From contig JAGUXG010000041.1 of NCBI GenBank assembly GCA_020061965.1, positions 1 to 6,790 of the forward strand: a stretch of DNA of 6,790 nucleotides. Reading direction: 5' to 3'. This DNA is from a bacterium. Lineage in GTDB: Bacteria > UBA9089 > UBA9088 > JAGUXG01. Made by a program: the position numbers and the translations under genes. Shown piece after piece: positions 1 to 5,769 of this stretch; position 1 is the stretch's first letter; each line of letters begins with the position of its first letter. The notes under the pieces were generated by a model. It saw only the letters and a program-made list of their open reading frames with translations. It did no database searches and was not told the DNA's origin.

Positions 1-46
1 GTCAAAGGGTCAAAGTATAATCTCTCTGATGATTTGACGCTCTGAC
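1..46. repeat. Imperfect inverted repeat with 8-bp internal periodicity
   Basis: Positions 1-14 hold two near-copies of GTCAAAGG, and positions 33-46 hold two near-copies of TTTGACGC. The two blocks are reverse complements at 12 of 14 positions, leaving an 18-nt loop. The structure lies downstream of the minus-strand gene pair that ends at 106. It could fold in the transcript, but no T-run follows it, so I do not call it an intrinsic terminator. The left edge of the window may cut it. Confidence 0.4.
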
Positions 47-61
47 GCTATAAGAGAAGAT

Positions 62-77
62 GGAGCTAAACACGTAC
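62..77 (-). repeat. 16-nt motif downstream of the prenyl synthase gene (copy 1)
   Basis: Read on the minus strand this is GTACGTGTTTAGCTCC, starting 28 nt after the stop of the minus-strand prenyl synthase gene. A copy with one mismatch lies at 6718-6733 on the plus strand, 13 nt after the stop of the Lrp/AsnC gene. Both copies therefore have the same orientation relative to the gene they follow, and both are followed by short-period repeats. The function is unknown. It may be one end of a dispersed repeat or a 3'-end signal. Confidence 0.4.
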
Positions 78-105
78 AATTTATCTGGTTTATTCTCGGT
101 ATAAA

Positions 106-1035
106 TTAATTCACCCTCATTCGGACAGAATCAGCTAAATTGATGAGGGAATCTTTGCAGGGAGATGAAGGTAAGGGCTTTAAGCAGGATTTTGCCCATT
201 CTATATATTCTTCTGCAATCTGCCGACTATACTCAATTCCTCCATATCTTTCCACTATCCTTTTAACCTCTGGAAGATTATTTTCCGCTATCAGCTCTAA
301 TATCCTCTTCTTTTCAGCCATCTCAGCCTCTCTCAAGCTATGAATAATCGGCAAGGTGAGTCTTCCATTCTTTATGTCCTGACCAATGGGCTTTGTTGGA
401 TGTTCTGAAGAGATATCAAGAAGATCATCTGTTATCTGAAAGGCAAACCCGAGGTTTTTCCCATAACAAGAGAGCGGTTCTTCGTAGTCTCCTCTAATTA
501 TTCCTCCAATTCTTCCAGACACCTCAAAGAGAGAGGCGGTCTTTCTATCAATAATATTAAGATACAGAGCTTCATCGATAACAAGGCTATTCTTTGCCTC
601 TAACTCAGCCATCTCACCCTCTGTCATTATTAGACTTACCTTCGTAAATATCTCAAAGACTCTTACATTATTCTCCTTCAGGATGATGTTGAAAGCAGTA
701 GAGAGAAGGAAGTCTCCAACAAGCACCGCCCATTTCTCTCCCCATCTTGCATTTATCGCCTCTTGTCCCCTGCGCAGGTCCGCTCCATCAATCACATCGT
801 CGTGAAGAAGGGAGGCAATGTGAATAAGCTCTGTAGCAGAGGCAATGTCTATGGCTTCTTGTTGCTTGCTATCACTGGCAAGTAAGACTAAGGCAGGACG
901 GATAAGCTTTCCATCTGATTCACTGAGGTAACTTAAAATTTCAGAGGCTGTTTCAACATCAGCAGTGTATAGATTGGCTAATCTCGACCTTACCCCTGAA
1001 AGACTATTCTTTATAGGAAGGTATAAATCGTTCAT
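106..1035 (-). CDS. Long-chain polyprenyl diphosphate synthase
   Basis: This trans-isoprenyl diphosphate synthase adds isopentenyl diphosphate units to an allylic primer to make the side chain of a respiratory quinone. The 309-aa length is normal for the family. Visible motifs are GKLIRP (42-47), the first Asp-rich motif with D79, D80 and D83, RRG just after it (88-90), the lysine K165 in RKTA, and the second Asp-rich motif with D203, D204 and D207. Both magnesium-binding motifs are intact. The residue five before D79 is Ala74 rather than a bulky aromatic, which in this family fits a long product (octaprenyl class or similar); exact chain length cannot be read. The ATG overlaps the nuoN stop as ATGA (1032-1035) with no clear Shine-Dalgarno, so translation is probably coupled to nuoN. 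Pairing with a complex I gene supports a role in quinone synthesis. Candidate names are IspB-like or HepT-like; I do not choose. Confidence 0.93.
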   Translation of the reverse strand: MNDLYLPIKNSLSGVRSRLANLYTADVETASEILSYLSESDGKLIRPALVLLASDSKQQEAIDIASATELIHIASLLHDDVIDGADLRRGQEAINARWGEKWAVLVGDFLLSTAFNIILKENNVRVFEIFTKVSLIMTEGEMAELEAKNSLVIDEALYLNIIDRKTASLFEVSGRIGGIIRGDYEEPLSCYGKNLGFAFQITDDLLDISSEHPTKPIGQDIKNGRLTLPIIHSLREAEMAEKKRILELIAENNLPEVKRIVERYGGIEYSRQIAEEYIEWAKSCLKPLPSSPCKDSLINLADSVRMRVN

Positions 1036-2441
1036 AGTGAAGCAATTGAGCTTATGGCAATCTGAGCCTTATCCATGATTGGACTGGGGAATATACCAAA
1101 GAGGACAAGGGAGATAAGAATGAGGCAAAGAAGAGCCTTGGCGTAAACAGGGATGGAAAGATTTCTTTCGTATGCTTCACCAAAATATATCGCCTTTATC
1201 ACTGAAAAGTAGTAATAGACAGAGACAACAGAGAAGAGGACACCGATGATAGCCAAAGAGAGCAAGCCATTCTCTAATGCAGCTCCGAAGATGAAGAATT
1301 TGCCAGCGAAACCAATAAAAGGGGGAAGACCAGCCAGAGAAGCAAGGCAGAGGAGCATCACCAGAGCTAATAATGGTTCTTTCTTATAGAATCCATTATA
1401 TTCCTCTATTTGTTCCATCTTAGTCAGGCAGACTACAGCAAAGGCTCCTAATGTGGCTAAGGAATATCCTGCTACATAAAAGAGGATGCTTGCTGTGCCA
1501 AGAGCAGAATAGGCACAAAGACCAATGGCGATGTAGCCAGCATGACTTATAGAAGAGTAAGCCAGTAGCCTCTTAATATTCTTCTGTGGAATTGCCGAAA
1601 GGTTTCCAATAATAATAGTGGCACAGGCCAAGATGAAGAAAAGATCTGGCCATCTAAAAAGAAGATGCCCTAATGGCCCTATGAGAAAGCGTATAATGGC
1701 AACAAATCCAGCAATCTTTGAGCCTGTAGCCAGCCAGCCTGTAATGGGTGTGGGTGCACCCTCATAGACATCTGGGACCCAAGCATGAAAAGGAACAATG
1801 TCAGCCTTAAAGAGAAACCCTGATAAAATGAGAATTATAGTCAAGACTTGAATCTTGTTCGTCTCTTGGTCAAGGAGTATGCGCGAGGCATCTGCCATAT
1901 TTGTCGTTCCACTCATTCCATAAAGGAGGCTCATTCCATAAAGAAAGATGGCAGAAGAGAGAGCAGAGAAGAGAAGGTACTTTATCCCAGCCTCAATAGA
2001 CCGTTTATCTCTAAGGAAAGAGACGAGGATATAAGAGCTTATGCTGATAAGTTCAAGGCAAATATAGAAGGTTACCATTTCTCCTGCCGATGAAACTCCC
2101 ATCATCCCTACTGTAGAAAGCAAAAGGATAAAACAATATTCTGCCTTATTCTTTGCCTTTTCAAAATAGTTTTTAGAGAGAAATAGGGTGATAAGAAGGC
2201 AGGAGAGAAATACTACCTTGATGAAGCAAGAGAATGGGTCAATATAGAATACTCCGCAGGCATTTTCCTTAATACCAAAAAGGGTTGTTTCAATGGCTAA
2301 ACTGGTTATTGTTCCAAGAATAGCCAAGTTAGTTGACAGAGACAGATCCTTTACCAGAAAAAGGTCAACGAAGAGCAAGAAGAAGGCTGTGCCAATAAGA
2401 ATGAGTTCAGGTGAAAGATAGACGACATTTACGAGATTCAT
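1032..2441 (-). CDS. nuoN: NADH-quinone oxidoreductase subunit N
   Basis: This is an antiporter-like membrane subunit of respiratory complex I that takes part in proton translocation across the inner membrane. From the chosen ATG it has 469 aa and is hydrophobic throughout, as expected for about 14 membrane helices. Charged residues of the proton path are in place: E130 in TM5, K154, K212 in the stretch FKADIVPFHAW, K242 in ATGSK and K381 in GFAGKF. The family signature VPDVYEGAPTP spans 222-232. A longer frame back to a TTG at 2525 adds 28 residues, but that part includes the divergent promoter region and does not look like a NuoN N-terminus, whereas YLSPELILIG just after the ATG does. There is no Shine-Dalgarno; a -10-like TATACT ends 9 nt upstream. 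nuoN usually comes last in a nuo operon, but here it is first in a unit divergent from nuoA and coupled to a prenyl synthase gene. Confidence 0.95.
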   Translation of the reverse strand: MNLVNVVYLSPELILIGTAFFLLFVDLFLVKDLSLSTNLAILGTITSLAIETTLFGIKENACGVFYIDPFSCFIKVVFLSCLLITLFLSKNYFEKAKNKAEYCFILLLSTVGMMGVSSAGEMVTFYICLELISISSYILVSFLRDKRSIEAGIKYLLFSALSSAIFLYGMSLLYGMSGTTNMADASRILLDQETNKIQVLTIILILSGFLFKADIVPFHAWVPDVYEGAPTPITGWLATGSKIAGFVAIIRFLIGPLGHLLFRWPDLFFILACATIIIGNLSAIPQKNIKRLLAYSSISHAGYIAIGLCAYSALGTASILFYVAGYSLATLGAFAVVCLTKMEQIEEYNGFYKKEPLLALVMLLCLASLAGLPPFIGFAGKFFIFGAALENGLLSLAIIGVLFSVVSVYYYFSVIKAIYFGEAYERNLSIPVYAKALLCLILISLVLFGIFPSPIMDKAQIAISSIASL

Positions 2442-2450
2442 AAGACCAAA

Positions 2451-2479
2451 AGTATATCTTTCACTCAAGATTATTGCAA
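2451..2479 (-). promoter_or_regulatory. Candidate sigma-70-type promoter of nuoN
   Basis: On the minus strand, a -35-like TTGCAA (2479-2474, 4 of 6 consensus) lies 17 nt before a -10-like TATACT (2456-2451, 5 of 6). Only 9 nt separate the -10 from the nuoN ATG, so a normal start site would leave a leader of just a few nucleotides. This agrees with the absence of a Shine-Dalgarno. The call rests on motif reading only. Confidence 0.45.
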
Positions 2480-2507
2480 GTGAAAAAGTAATTCTAAAAA
2501 TAACTTC

Positions 2508-2537
2508 TTTACAAATTATTATCAATCTATATATAAT
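2508..2537 (+). promoter_or_regulatory. Candidate sigma-70-type promoter of nuoABC
   Basis: TTTACA (2508-2513, 5 of 6 consensus) and a perfect TATAAT (2532-2537) are spaced by 18 nt. Twelve nucleotides lie between the -10 and the nuoA ATG at 2550, with no Shine-Dalgarno in them, so the expected transcript has a leader of about 5-6 nt. The surrounding sequence is very AT-rich, which raises the chance of a false match. Confidence 0.5.
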
Positions 2538-2549
2538 TTTTTATAAATT

Positions 2550-2909
2550 ATGCAAGAATATCTTTGGGTGGCATTTTTTCTTTTGGTGGGGATTGCCTTC
2601 TGTGGGATAAGTTTTATTGCCAATTGGTTTATCAGAAACAATAAGCCCTCAGAAGATAAACTTTCTACTTATGAATGTGGGGAAAAACCTATTGGCTCTG
2701 CCTGGATTCAGTATGATGTGAAGTACTATCTTTATGGGCTCCTCTTTCTCATATTTGATGTGGAGATAGTCTTTATTATCCCCTGGGCAACCATATTCAA
2801 GGATTCTGATAAGGTTGCAGCCCTCTTCCTTGAGATGATGATATTTATTGTCATTCTCTTGACAGGTTTGATCTATGCTGCCAAGAAAGGGGCATTACGG
2901 TGGAGATAA
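2550..2909 (+). CDS. nuoA: NADH-quinone oxidoreductase subunit A
   Basis: This is a small membrane subunit of complex I at the junction between the quinone site and the first proton channels. At 119 aa it has the usual size. Three membrane segments are visible at about residues 4-28, 59-83 and 90-111. The loop carries the family signature YECGEKP (41-47), and the second segment contains the conserved acidic pair D70 and E72 in FDVE, matching Asp79 and Glu81 of E. coli NuoA. The start fits because a hydrophobic helix begins almost immediately, as in other NuoA proteins. No Shine-Dalgarno precedes it; the ATG lies 12 nt after a TATAAT box, so the mRNA may be nearly leaderless. The stop abuts the nuoB ATG with no gap. 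Confidence 0.96.
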   Translation: MQEYLWVAFFLLVGIAFCGISFIANWFIRNNKPSEDKLSTYECGEKPIGSAWIQYDVKYYLYGLLFLIFDVEIVFIIPWATIFKDSDKVAALFLEMMIFIVILLTGLIYAAKKGALRWR

Positions 2910-3404
2910 ATGGGAATTCTTTCTGATGTGCTTCGTGGTGTTAATAAGGTGCCGGGCGAGAGCATAGTCATCACCGGCATTGATTATGCCCTTAATTGGG
3001 GAAGGGCTTCTTCTCTCTGGCCTATAACCTTTGGGCTTGCCTGTTGTGCTATTGAGATGATGGCTACAGGGGCTTCTCACTATGACTTTGATAGGTTTGG
3101 CTCAGGTGTCTTCAGGCCCTCTCCAAGGCAGTCTGACCTGATGATTGTTGCTGGAACAGTCACCCATAAAATGGCTGAAAGGGTAAAACTCCTCTATGAA
3201 CAGATGCCTACCCCAAAATATGTAATCGCTATGGGTAGCTGTGCCATATCTGGAGGTGTTTTTGAGACATACTCTGTAGTTCAGGGCGTTGATATGCTAA
3301 TCCCGGTTGATCTCTATGTTCCGGGATGCCCACCAAGACCTGAGGCTTTGCTATATGGACTGATGAAGATTCAGGAAAAGATAAGGAAGGAGTCAATCAT
3401 TTAA
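2910..3404 (+). CDS. nuoB: NADH-quinone oxidoreductase subunit B
   Basis: This peripheral-arm subunit of complex I carries iron-sulfur cluster N2, the last electron carrier before quinone. The 164-aa product has all four N2 ligands: the tandem pair C45-C46 in [10 protein letters not shown]111 in MGSCA and C140 in VPGCPPRP. The conserved stretch [15 protein letters not shown] (62-76) is also present. The protein should therefore be competent for cluster binding. The ATG follows the nuoA stop directly, with GGAG at 2902-2905 as a Shine-Dalgarno four nt away. Its stop overlaps the nuoC start by one base (TAATG), typical of a co-transcribed nuoABC block. Confidence 0.97.
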   Translation: MGILSDVLRGVNKVPGESIVITGIDYALNWGRASSLWPITFGLACCAIEMMATGASHYDFDRFGSGVFRPSPRQSDLMIVAGTVTHKMAERVKLLYEQMPTPKYVIAMGSCAISGGVFETYSVVQGVDMLIPVDLYVPGCPPRPEALLYGLMKIQEKIRKESII

Positions 3405-3898
3405 TGGATGCCATAAGAGCCGCAGTTGAAACTAAATGGCGAGACAAGGTCTTTTTTTTAGAAGAAAAGGACTTGACTTGCGTTATAGATAAAAGTGATA
3501 TTTTAAGAGTCCTCTCCTTCCTCAAAGATGATCTATTCTTCATATTCCTTTTAGACCTTACTGCTGTTGACTGGCCTGGCCGGGAAAAGAGGTTTGACCT
3601 TGTCTATTGGTTATCCTCTATGGAGGAAAAGAGACTCTGTGTAAAGGTCAGTCTTTCAGAGGATGAGGTTATGCCTTCCATTGTCTCTCTCTGGGGGATT
3701 GCAGATTGGTATGAGAGAGAGGTCTATGATATGTTTGGAATAAAGTTTGATATAGAACGTAAAAGAATACTCCTTCCAGATGATTGGAAAGGCTTTCCGC
3801 TACGAAAAGATTATCCTTTAATTGGGGAGTTGTCTAGTGGTAGGACACCAGACTCTGGATCTGTAAGCCGAGGTTCGAATCCTCGCTCCCCAGTGTAG
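3404..3898 (+). CDS. nuoC: NADH-quinone oxidoreductase subunit C, 3' end runs through a tRNA gene
   Basis: NuoC (30-kDa family) is a cofactor-free subunit of the complex I peripheral arm, packed against NuoD and NuoB. The frame gives 164 aa. Residues 1-140 look like NuoC: LLDLTAVDWPGR (49-60), the signature WYEREVYDMFGI (102-113) and LPDDWKGFPLRKDYPLI (124-140). Residues 141-164 are simply the reading of tRNA-Gln (3823-3893) in this frame; they are rich in Gly, Ser, Arg and Pro and resemble no NuoC tail I know. No stop occurs before the tRNA; the TAG comes 3 nt after it. The family usually continues for some residues after RKDYPL, so the native tail may be lost, but the core fold looks complete. 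AAGGAG at 3387-3392 serves as Shine-Dalgarno, 11 nt from the ATG. nuoD does not follow. It could be a functional subunit with a replaced tail, or a rearrangement remnant. Confidence 0.85.
   Translation: MDAIRAAVETKWRDKVFFLEEKDLTCVIDKSDILRVLSFLKDDLFFIFLLDLTAVDWPGREKRFDLVYWLSSMEEKRLCVKVSLSEDEVMPSIVSLWGIADWYEREVYDMFGIKFDIERKRILLPDDWKGFPLRKDYPLIGELSSGRTPDSGSVSRGSNPRSPV
3823..3893 (+). tRNA. tRNA-Gln (anticodon CTG)
   Basis: A full cloverleaf can be drawn. The acceptor stem TGGGGAG (3823-3829) pairs with CTCCCCA (3886-3892) over seven pairs, including the weak T1-A72 typical of tRNA-Gln. The D stem GTCT (3832-3835) pairs with GGAC (3843-3846), including one T-G pair. The anticodon loop CTCTGGA (3853-3859) gives CTG at 3855-3857. 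The T stem CGAGG (3869-3873) and CCTCG (3881-3885) encloses the loop TTCGAAT. G73 (3893) is the discriminator expected for glutamine. CCA is not encoded (TGT follows). The anticodon stem has four good pairs, but the outermost position is C27 against T43, a mismatch. The gene overlaps the last 24 codons of the nuoC frame on the same strand. Confidence 0.9.
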
Positions 3899-3901
3899 AC
3901 A

Positions 3902-3978
3902 ATTTAAGATTTACGATTGACGATTTAAGTTTGAAGAGATGGATAATGAATAAATCGAAGATCGAAAATCTAAAATTT
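3902..3978. repeat. Period-7 array with terminal imperfect inverted repeat
   Basis: Eleven 7-bp units run in one phase, beginning ATTTAAG, ATTTACG, and ending AAAATCT, AAAATTT. The left outer 27 bp (3901-3927) match the reverse complement of the right outer 27 bp (3951-3977) at about 22 positions, so the array could form a long hairpin with a loop of about 23 nt. It fills nearly the whole gap between tRNA-Gln and dnaX and stops 7 bp before the dnaX ATG. It encodes no plausible protein. It may be a dispersed palindromic repeat inserted between genes. Confidence 0.7.
3971..3976 (+). promoter_or_regulatory. Possible -10 box for dnaX inside the repeat
   Basis: TAAAAT (5 of 6 to the -10 consensus) ends 9 nt before the dnaX ATG, the same spacing as for nuoN. 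No convincing -35 hexamer lies 16-18 nt upstream. The box is made of repeat units, so it may be an accident of AT-rich sequence. Confidence 0.22.
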
Positions 3979-3985
3979 CATAGTT

Positions 3986-5473
3986 ATGTCTCACCTTGTG
4001 CTTTCAAGAAAGTATAGACCAAAGAACTTTGATGAGGTTGTTGGTCAGTCTCATATTACAACGACCCTAAAGAATGCTATCGGCTTGAACAGGCTTTCGC
4101 AGGGCTATCTTTTCTATGGCCCCCGTGGTACAGGAAAGACATCTATTGCCAGAATTCTGGCTAAGTCCCTGAATTGCGAAAAGGGAATTTTACCCATCTG
4201 CTGTGGGAAATGCTCCTTTTGTCTTGAGATTGATGAGGGGAGATCCCTTGATGTTATTGAGATTGATGGTGCCTCAAATAGAGGGATTGATGAGATACGG
4301 GAGCTTCGGGCAAAGATAGCTTTTGCAGCAGCAGCCTCAAGATTCAAGGTCTATATCATTGACGAAGTTCATATGCTCACCACTGAGGCCTTCAATGCTT
4401 TGCTGAAGACACTTGAAGAGCCACCACCACACACAGTCTTTATCTTTGCCACCACAGAGCTTCATAAACTACCAAAGACAGTTGTCTCAAGGACACAAAG
4501 CTATGAGTTCAGAAAGATACCCAGGCCAGCAATAGAAAAGGAGCTTTTGAGGATAAAGGAGATTGAAGGGTTTGGGCTTGGTGAGGAGGTTCTGGCTTTA
4601 ATTTCTCGCTTAAGCGATGGCTCTCTGAGAGATGCAGAGGTGATGTTGGAGCAAGTAGTCTCTTTTAATCCCAAAGCAACTGTTTTGGAGATTAGCGACC
4701 TGATGGGAATGTGTAATCAGGAGGCTATTCGCGACCTGTTCAAAATAATGTTAGTCTCTGACCAGAAGGCTTTATTAGAGAATATAAATAGTCTGATGGA
4801 TGCAGGTTTTCTTCCTGAACAGATGATGAAACAACTGATAGAAGGGATGGAAGGACTTATTCTCTCTACTATTTCTTCAGACGTTCCAAGTATAGATTGG
4901 GTGATTGAGGCAGGTGAGATTTTGAGGGATGGGTATGAGAAGATGAGAAGACTGGGATGCTTCAGCCAGATTCTTTTGCAGATTGCCTGTCTTAAGATAT
5001 GTAAGATAGGGAGCAGAAGTCTGGAGTTAGAAGGAAAGAGTCAGGTATCAGGTATTAGGTATCAGGAGTCAAGTGTCAGGCAGGATACAGAAAGTAAGGA
5101 GAAGATAGAGGAGATATCTACTACGAAGATTGATGTGTGGCCACAGGTATTGGAGAGAATAAAGAAGGAGAGACCGACCCTATACAGTGCTTTGTCTGAT
5201 GGAAAGGTAGAGATAAGGAATGATGCAATCCTTCTTGTGTTTGAGAATAGTTTTGCTCCAAACAAGCGGGTTGCAGATAAAGATGAAAATAAAAGGTTGA
5301 TAGAAGAGGCTATTTATGGTATTATAAAGCAAAGGATAAACTTTTCCACAAAGCTTCTTGACAGAAAAGAAGAGGTTAATATTGTAAAGAAGGCCATTCT
5401 TCTTGACGAAAGGAAAGAGGTTGATACTTTCGAGAAAGCCAAATCCATATTTTCTGCGGAGGTGATAAAGTGA
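3986..5473 (+). CDS. dnaX: DNA polymerase III subunit gamma/tau
   Basis: This is the ATPase motor of the clamp loader, which opens the beta clamp and places it on primed DNA. The N-terminus SRKYRPKNFDEVVGQ is diagnostic and supports the ATG. The AAA+ core is complete: Walker A GPRGTGKT (45-52), zinc ligands C64, C73, C76 and C79, Walker B IIDEVH (124-129), sensor-1 region ATTE (155-158), arginine finger R169 and sensor-2 R215 in GSLRDA. The usual SRC motif reads SRT (168-170). A collar domain follows to about residue 342. A linker (about 344-382) is partly made of 7-bp repeats, and a C-terminal domain from about 383 begins with WPQVLERI. At 495 aa the protein is between E. coli gamma and tau in length. 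I found no A-AAA-AAG-type frameshift site inside the gene. No Shine-Dalgarno precedes the ATG. The stop overlaps the ybaB ATG as TGATG. Confidence 0.96.
   Translation: MSHLVLSRKYRPKNFDEVVGQSHITTTLKNAIGLNRLSQGYLFYGPRGTGKTSIARILAKSLNCEKGILPICCGKCSFCLEIDEGRSLDVIEIDGASNRGIDEIRELRAKIAFAAAASRFKVYIIDEVHMLTTEAFNALLKTLEEPPPHTVFIFATTELHKLPKTVVSRTQSYEFRKIPRPAIEKELLRIKEIEGFGLGEEVLALISRLSDGSLRDAEVMLEQVVSFNPKATVLEISDLMGMCNQEAIRDLFKIMLVSDQKALLENINSLMDAGFLPEQMMKQLIEGMEGLILSTISSDVPSIDWVIEAGEILRDGYEKMRRLGCFSQILLQIACLKICKIGSRSLELEGKSQVSGIRYQESSVRQDTESKEKIEEISTTKIDVWPQVLERIKKERPTLYSALSDGKVEIRNDAILLVFENSFAPNKRVADKDENKRLIEEAIYGIIKQRINFSTKLLDRKEEVNIVKKAILLDERKEVDTFEKAKSIFSAEVIK
5015..5084 (+). repeat. Translated period-7 repeat within dnaX
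   Basis: Ten 7-bp units lie in one phase, such as AGAAGTC, AAGAGTC, AGGTATC (twice) and AGGAGTC; the middle ones are cleanest and the last is weak. Because 7 is not a multiple of 3, the protein repeats every 7 residues per 21 nt, seen as SQVSGIR then YQESSVR. The array covers about residues 344-366, just after the clamp-loader collar domain. The reading frame is kept on both sides. Confidence 0.7.
5458..5465 (+). promoter_or_regulatory. Strong Shine-Dalgarno of ybaB
   Basis: GGAGGTGA lies inside the last codons of dnaX, 7 nt before the ATG at 5473 and only 4 nt before the in-frame GTG at 5470. The spacing favours the ATG as the start. Confidence 0.75.
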
Positions 5474-5769
5474 TGTTTAATCTTGATCTCTTAAAAGATA
5501 TAGGCAGAATGAAGCCTAAGATGGATGAGATGCAGTCCAACCTTTCAAAGAAGAAGGTGACGGGCTCAGTTGGGGGTGGGATGGTAGAGGTTACATGTAA
5601 TGGGAAGAAGGAGGTCTGCGATATAAAGATAGATCCTGAGGTGGCTGGGAATGTCAAGATACTCAGGGACTTGCTCCTTTCTGCTATCTCAGATGCCCAG
5701 AAGAAGGCAGATAAGATATTTATTGAGGAGATGTCTAAGATGGCAAGCTCTCTCCTGGCAAAAAAATGA
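5473..5769 (+). CDS. ybaB: YbaB/EbfC family nucleoid-associated protein
   Basis: This is a small DNA-binding protein of the YbaB/EbfC family, members of which form dimers and coat the nucleoid. From the ATG it has 98 aa, a normal length. The pattern fits: an amphipathic N-terminal helix (about 1-27), a Gly-rich turn with GSVGGGMVEVTCNG (31-44), a beta region with DIKIDPEV, then a long C-terminal helix rich in Lys and Met. The context is decisive, because dnaX-ybaB is a widely conserved pair, usually followed by recR. recR is absent here. The gene overlaps dnaX by one base and the following epimerase gene by four (ATGA at 5766-5769). A GTG one codon earlier is possible but less well spaced from the Shine-Dalgarno. 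Its last codons form a run of seven A (5760-5766). Confidence 0.92.
   Translation: MFNLDLLKDIGRMKPKMDEMQSNLSKKKVTGSVGGGMVEVTCNGKKEVCDIKIDPEVAGNVKILRDLLLSAISDAQKKADKIFIEEMSKMASSLLAKK

Noticed and set aside
140..343. Open frame on the plus strand inside the prenyl synthase gene
   Set aside because: It is antisense to a well-supported gene with intact motifs, shows no family features and has no good ribosome binding site.
1848..2093. Open frame on the plus strand inside nuoN, with a few Cys and His
   Set aside because: The residues arise from the complementary strand of NuoN membrane helices; no domain is recognisable.
2442..2525. Longer nuoN form starting at TTG 2525
   Set aside because: The extra 28 residues would cover the divergent promoter, have no Shine-Dalgarno, and do not resemble a NuoN N-terminus; the ATG at 2441 is followed by a typical one.
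3901..3978. CRISPR array
   Set aside because: The units are 7 bp without spacers and no cas genes are present; it is a short tandem repeat.
3901..3978. Intrinsic terminator after nuoABC-tRNA
   Set aside because: The potential hairpin is long, AT-rich and imperfect, with no GC-rich stem followed by a T-run; a role in transcript ends is possible but not shown.
5470..5472. GTG start for ybaB
   Set aside because: It is only 4 nt from the Shine-Dalgarno and adds a second Met-like residue; the ATG at 5473 has better spacing and the usual TGATG overlap.
3986..5473. Programmed frameshift inside dnaX giving gamma and tau forms
   Set aside because: I saw no A-AAA-AAG or similar slippery run in the proper frame within dnaX.
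5376..5657. Minus-strand open frames across dnaX, ybaB and the Lrp gene
   Set aside because: They are shadows of strongly supported plus-strand genes, Ser- and Phe-rich as expected for the reverse of Lys- and Glu-rich coding sequence.
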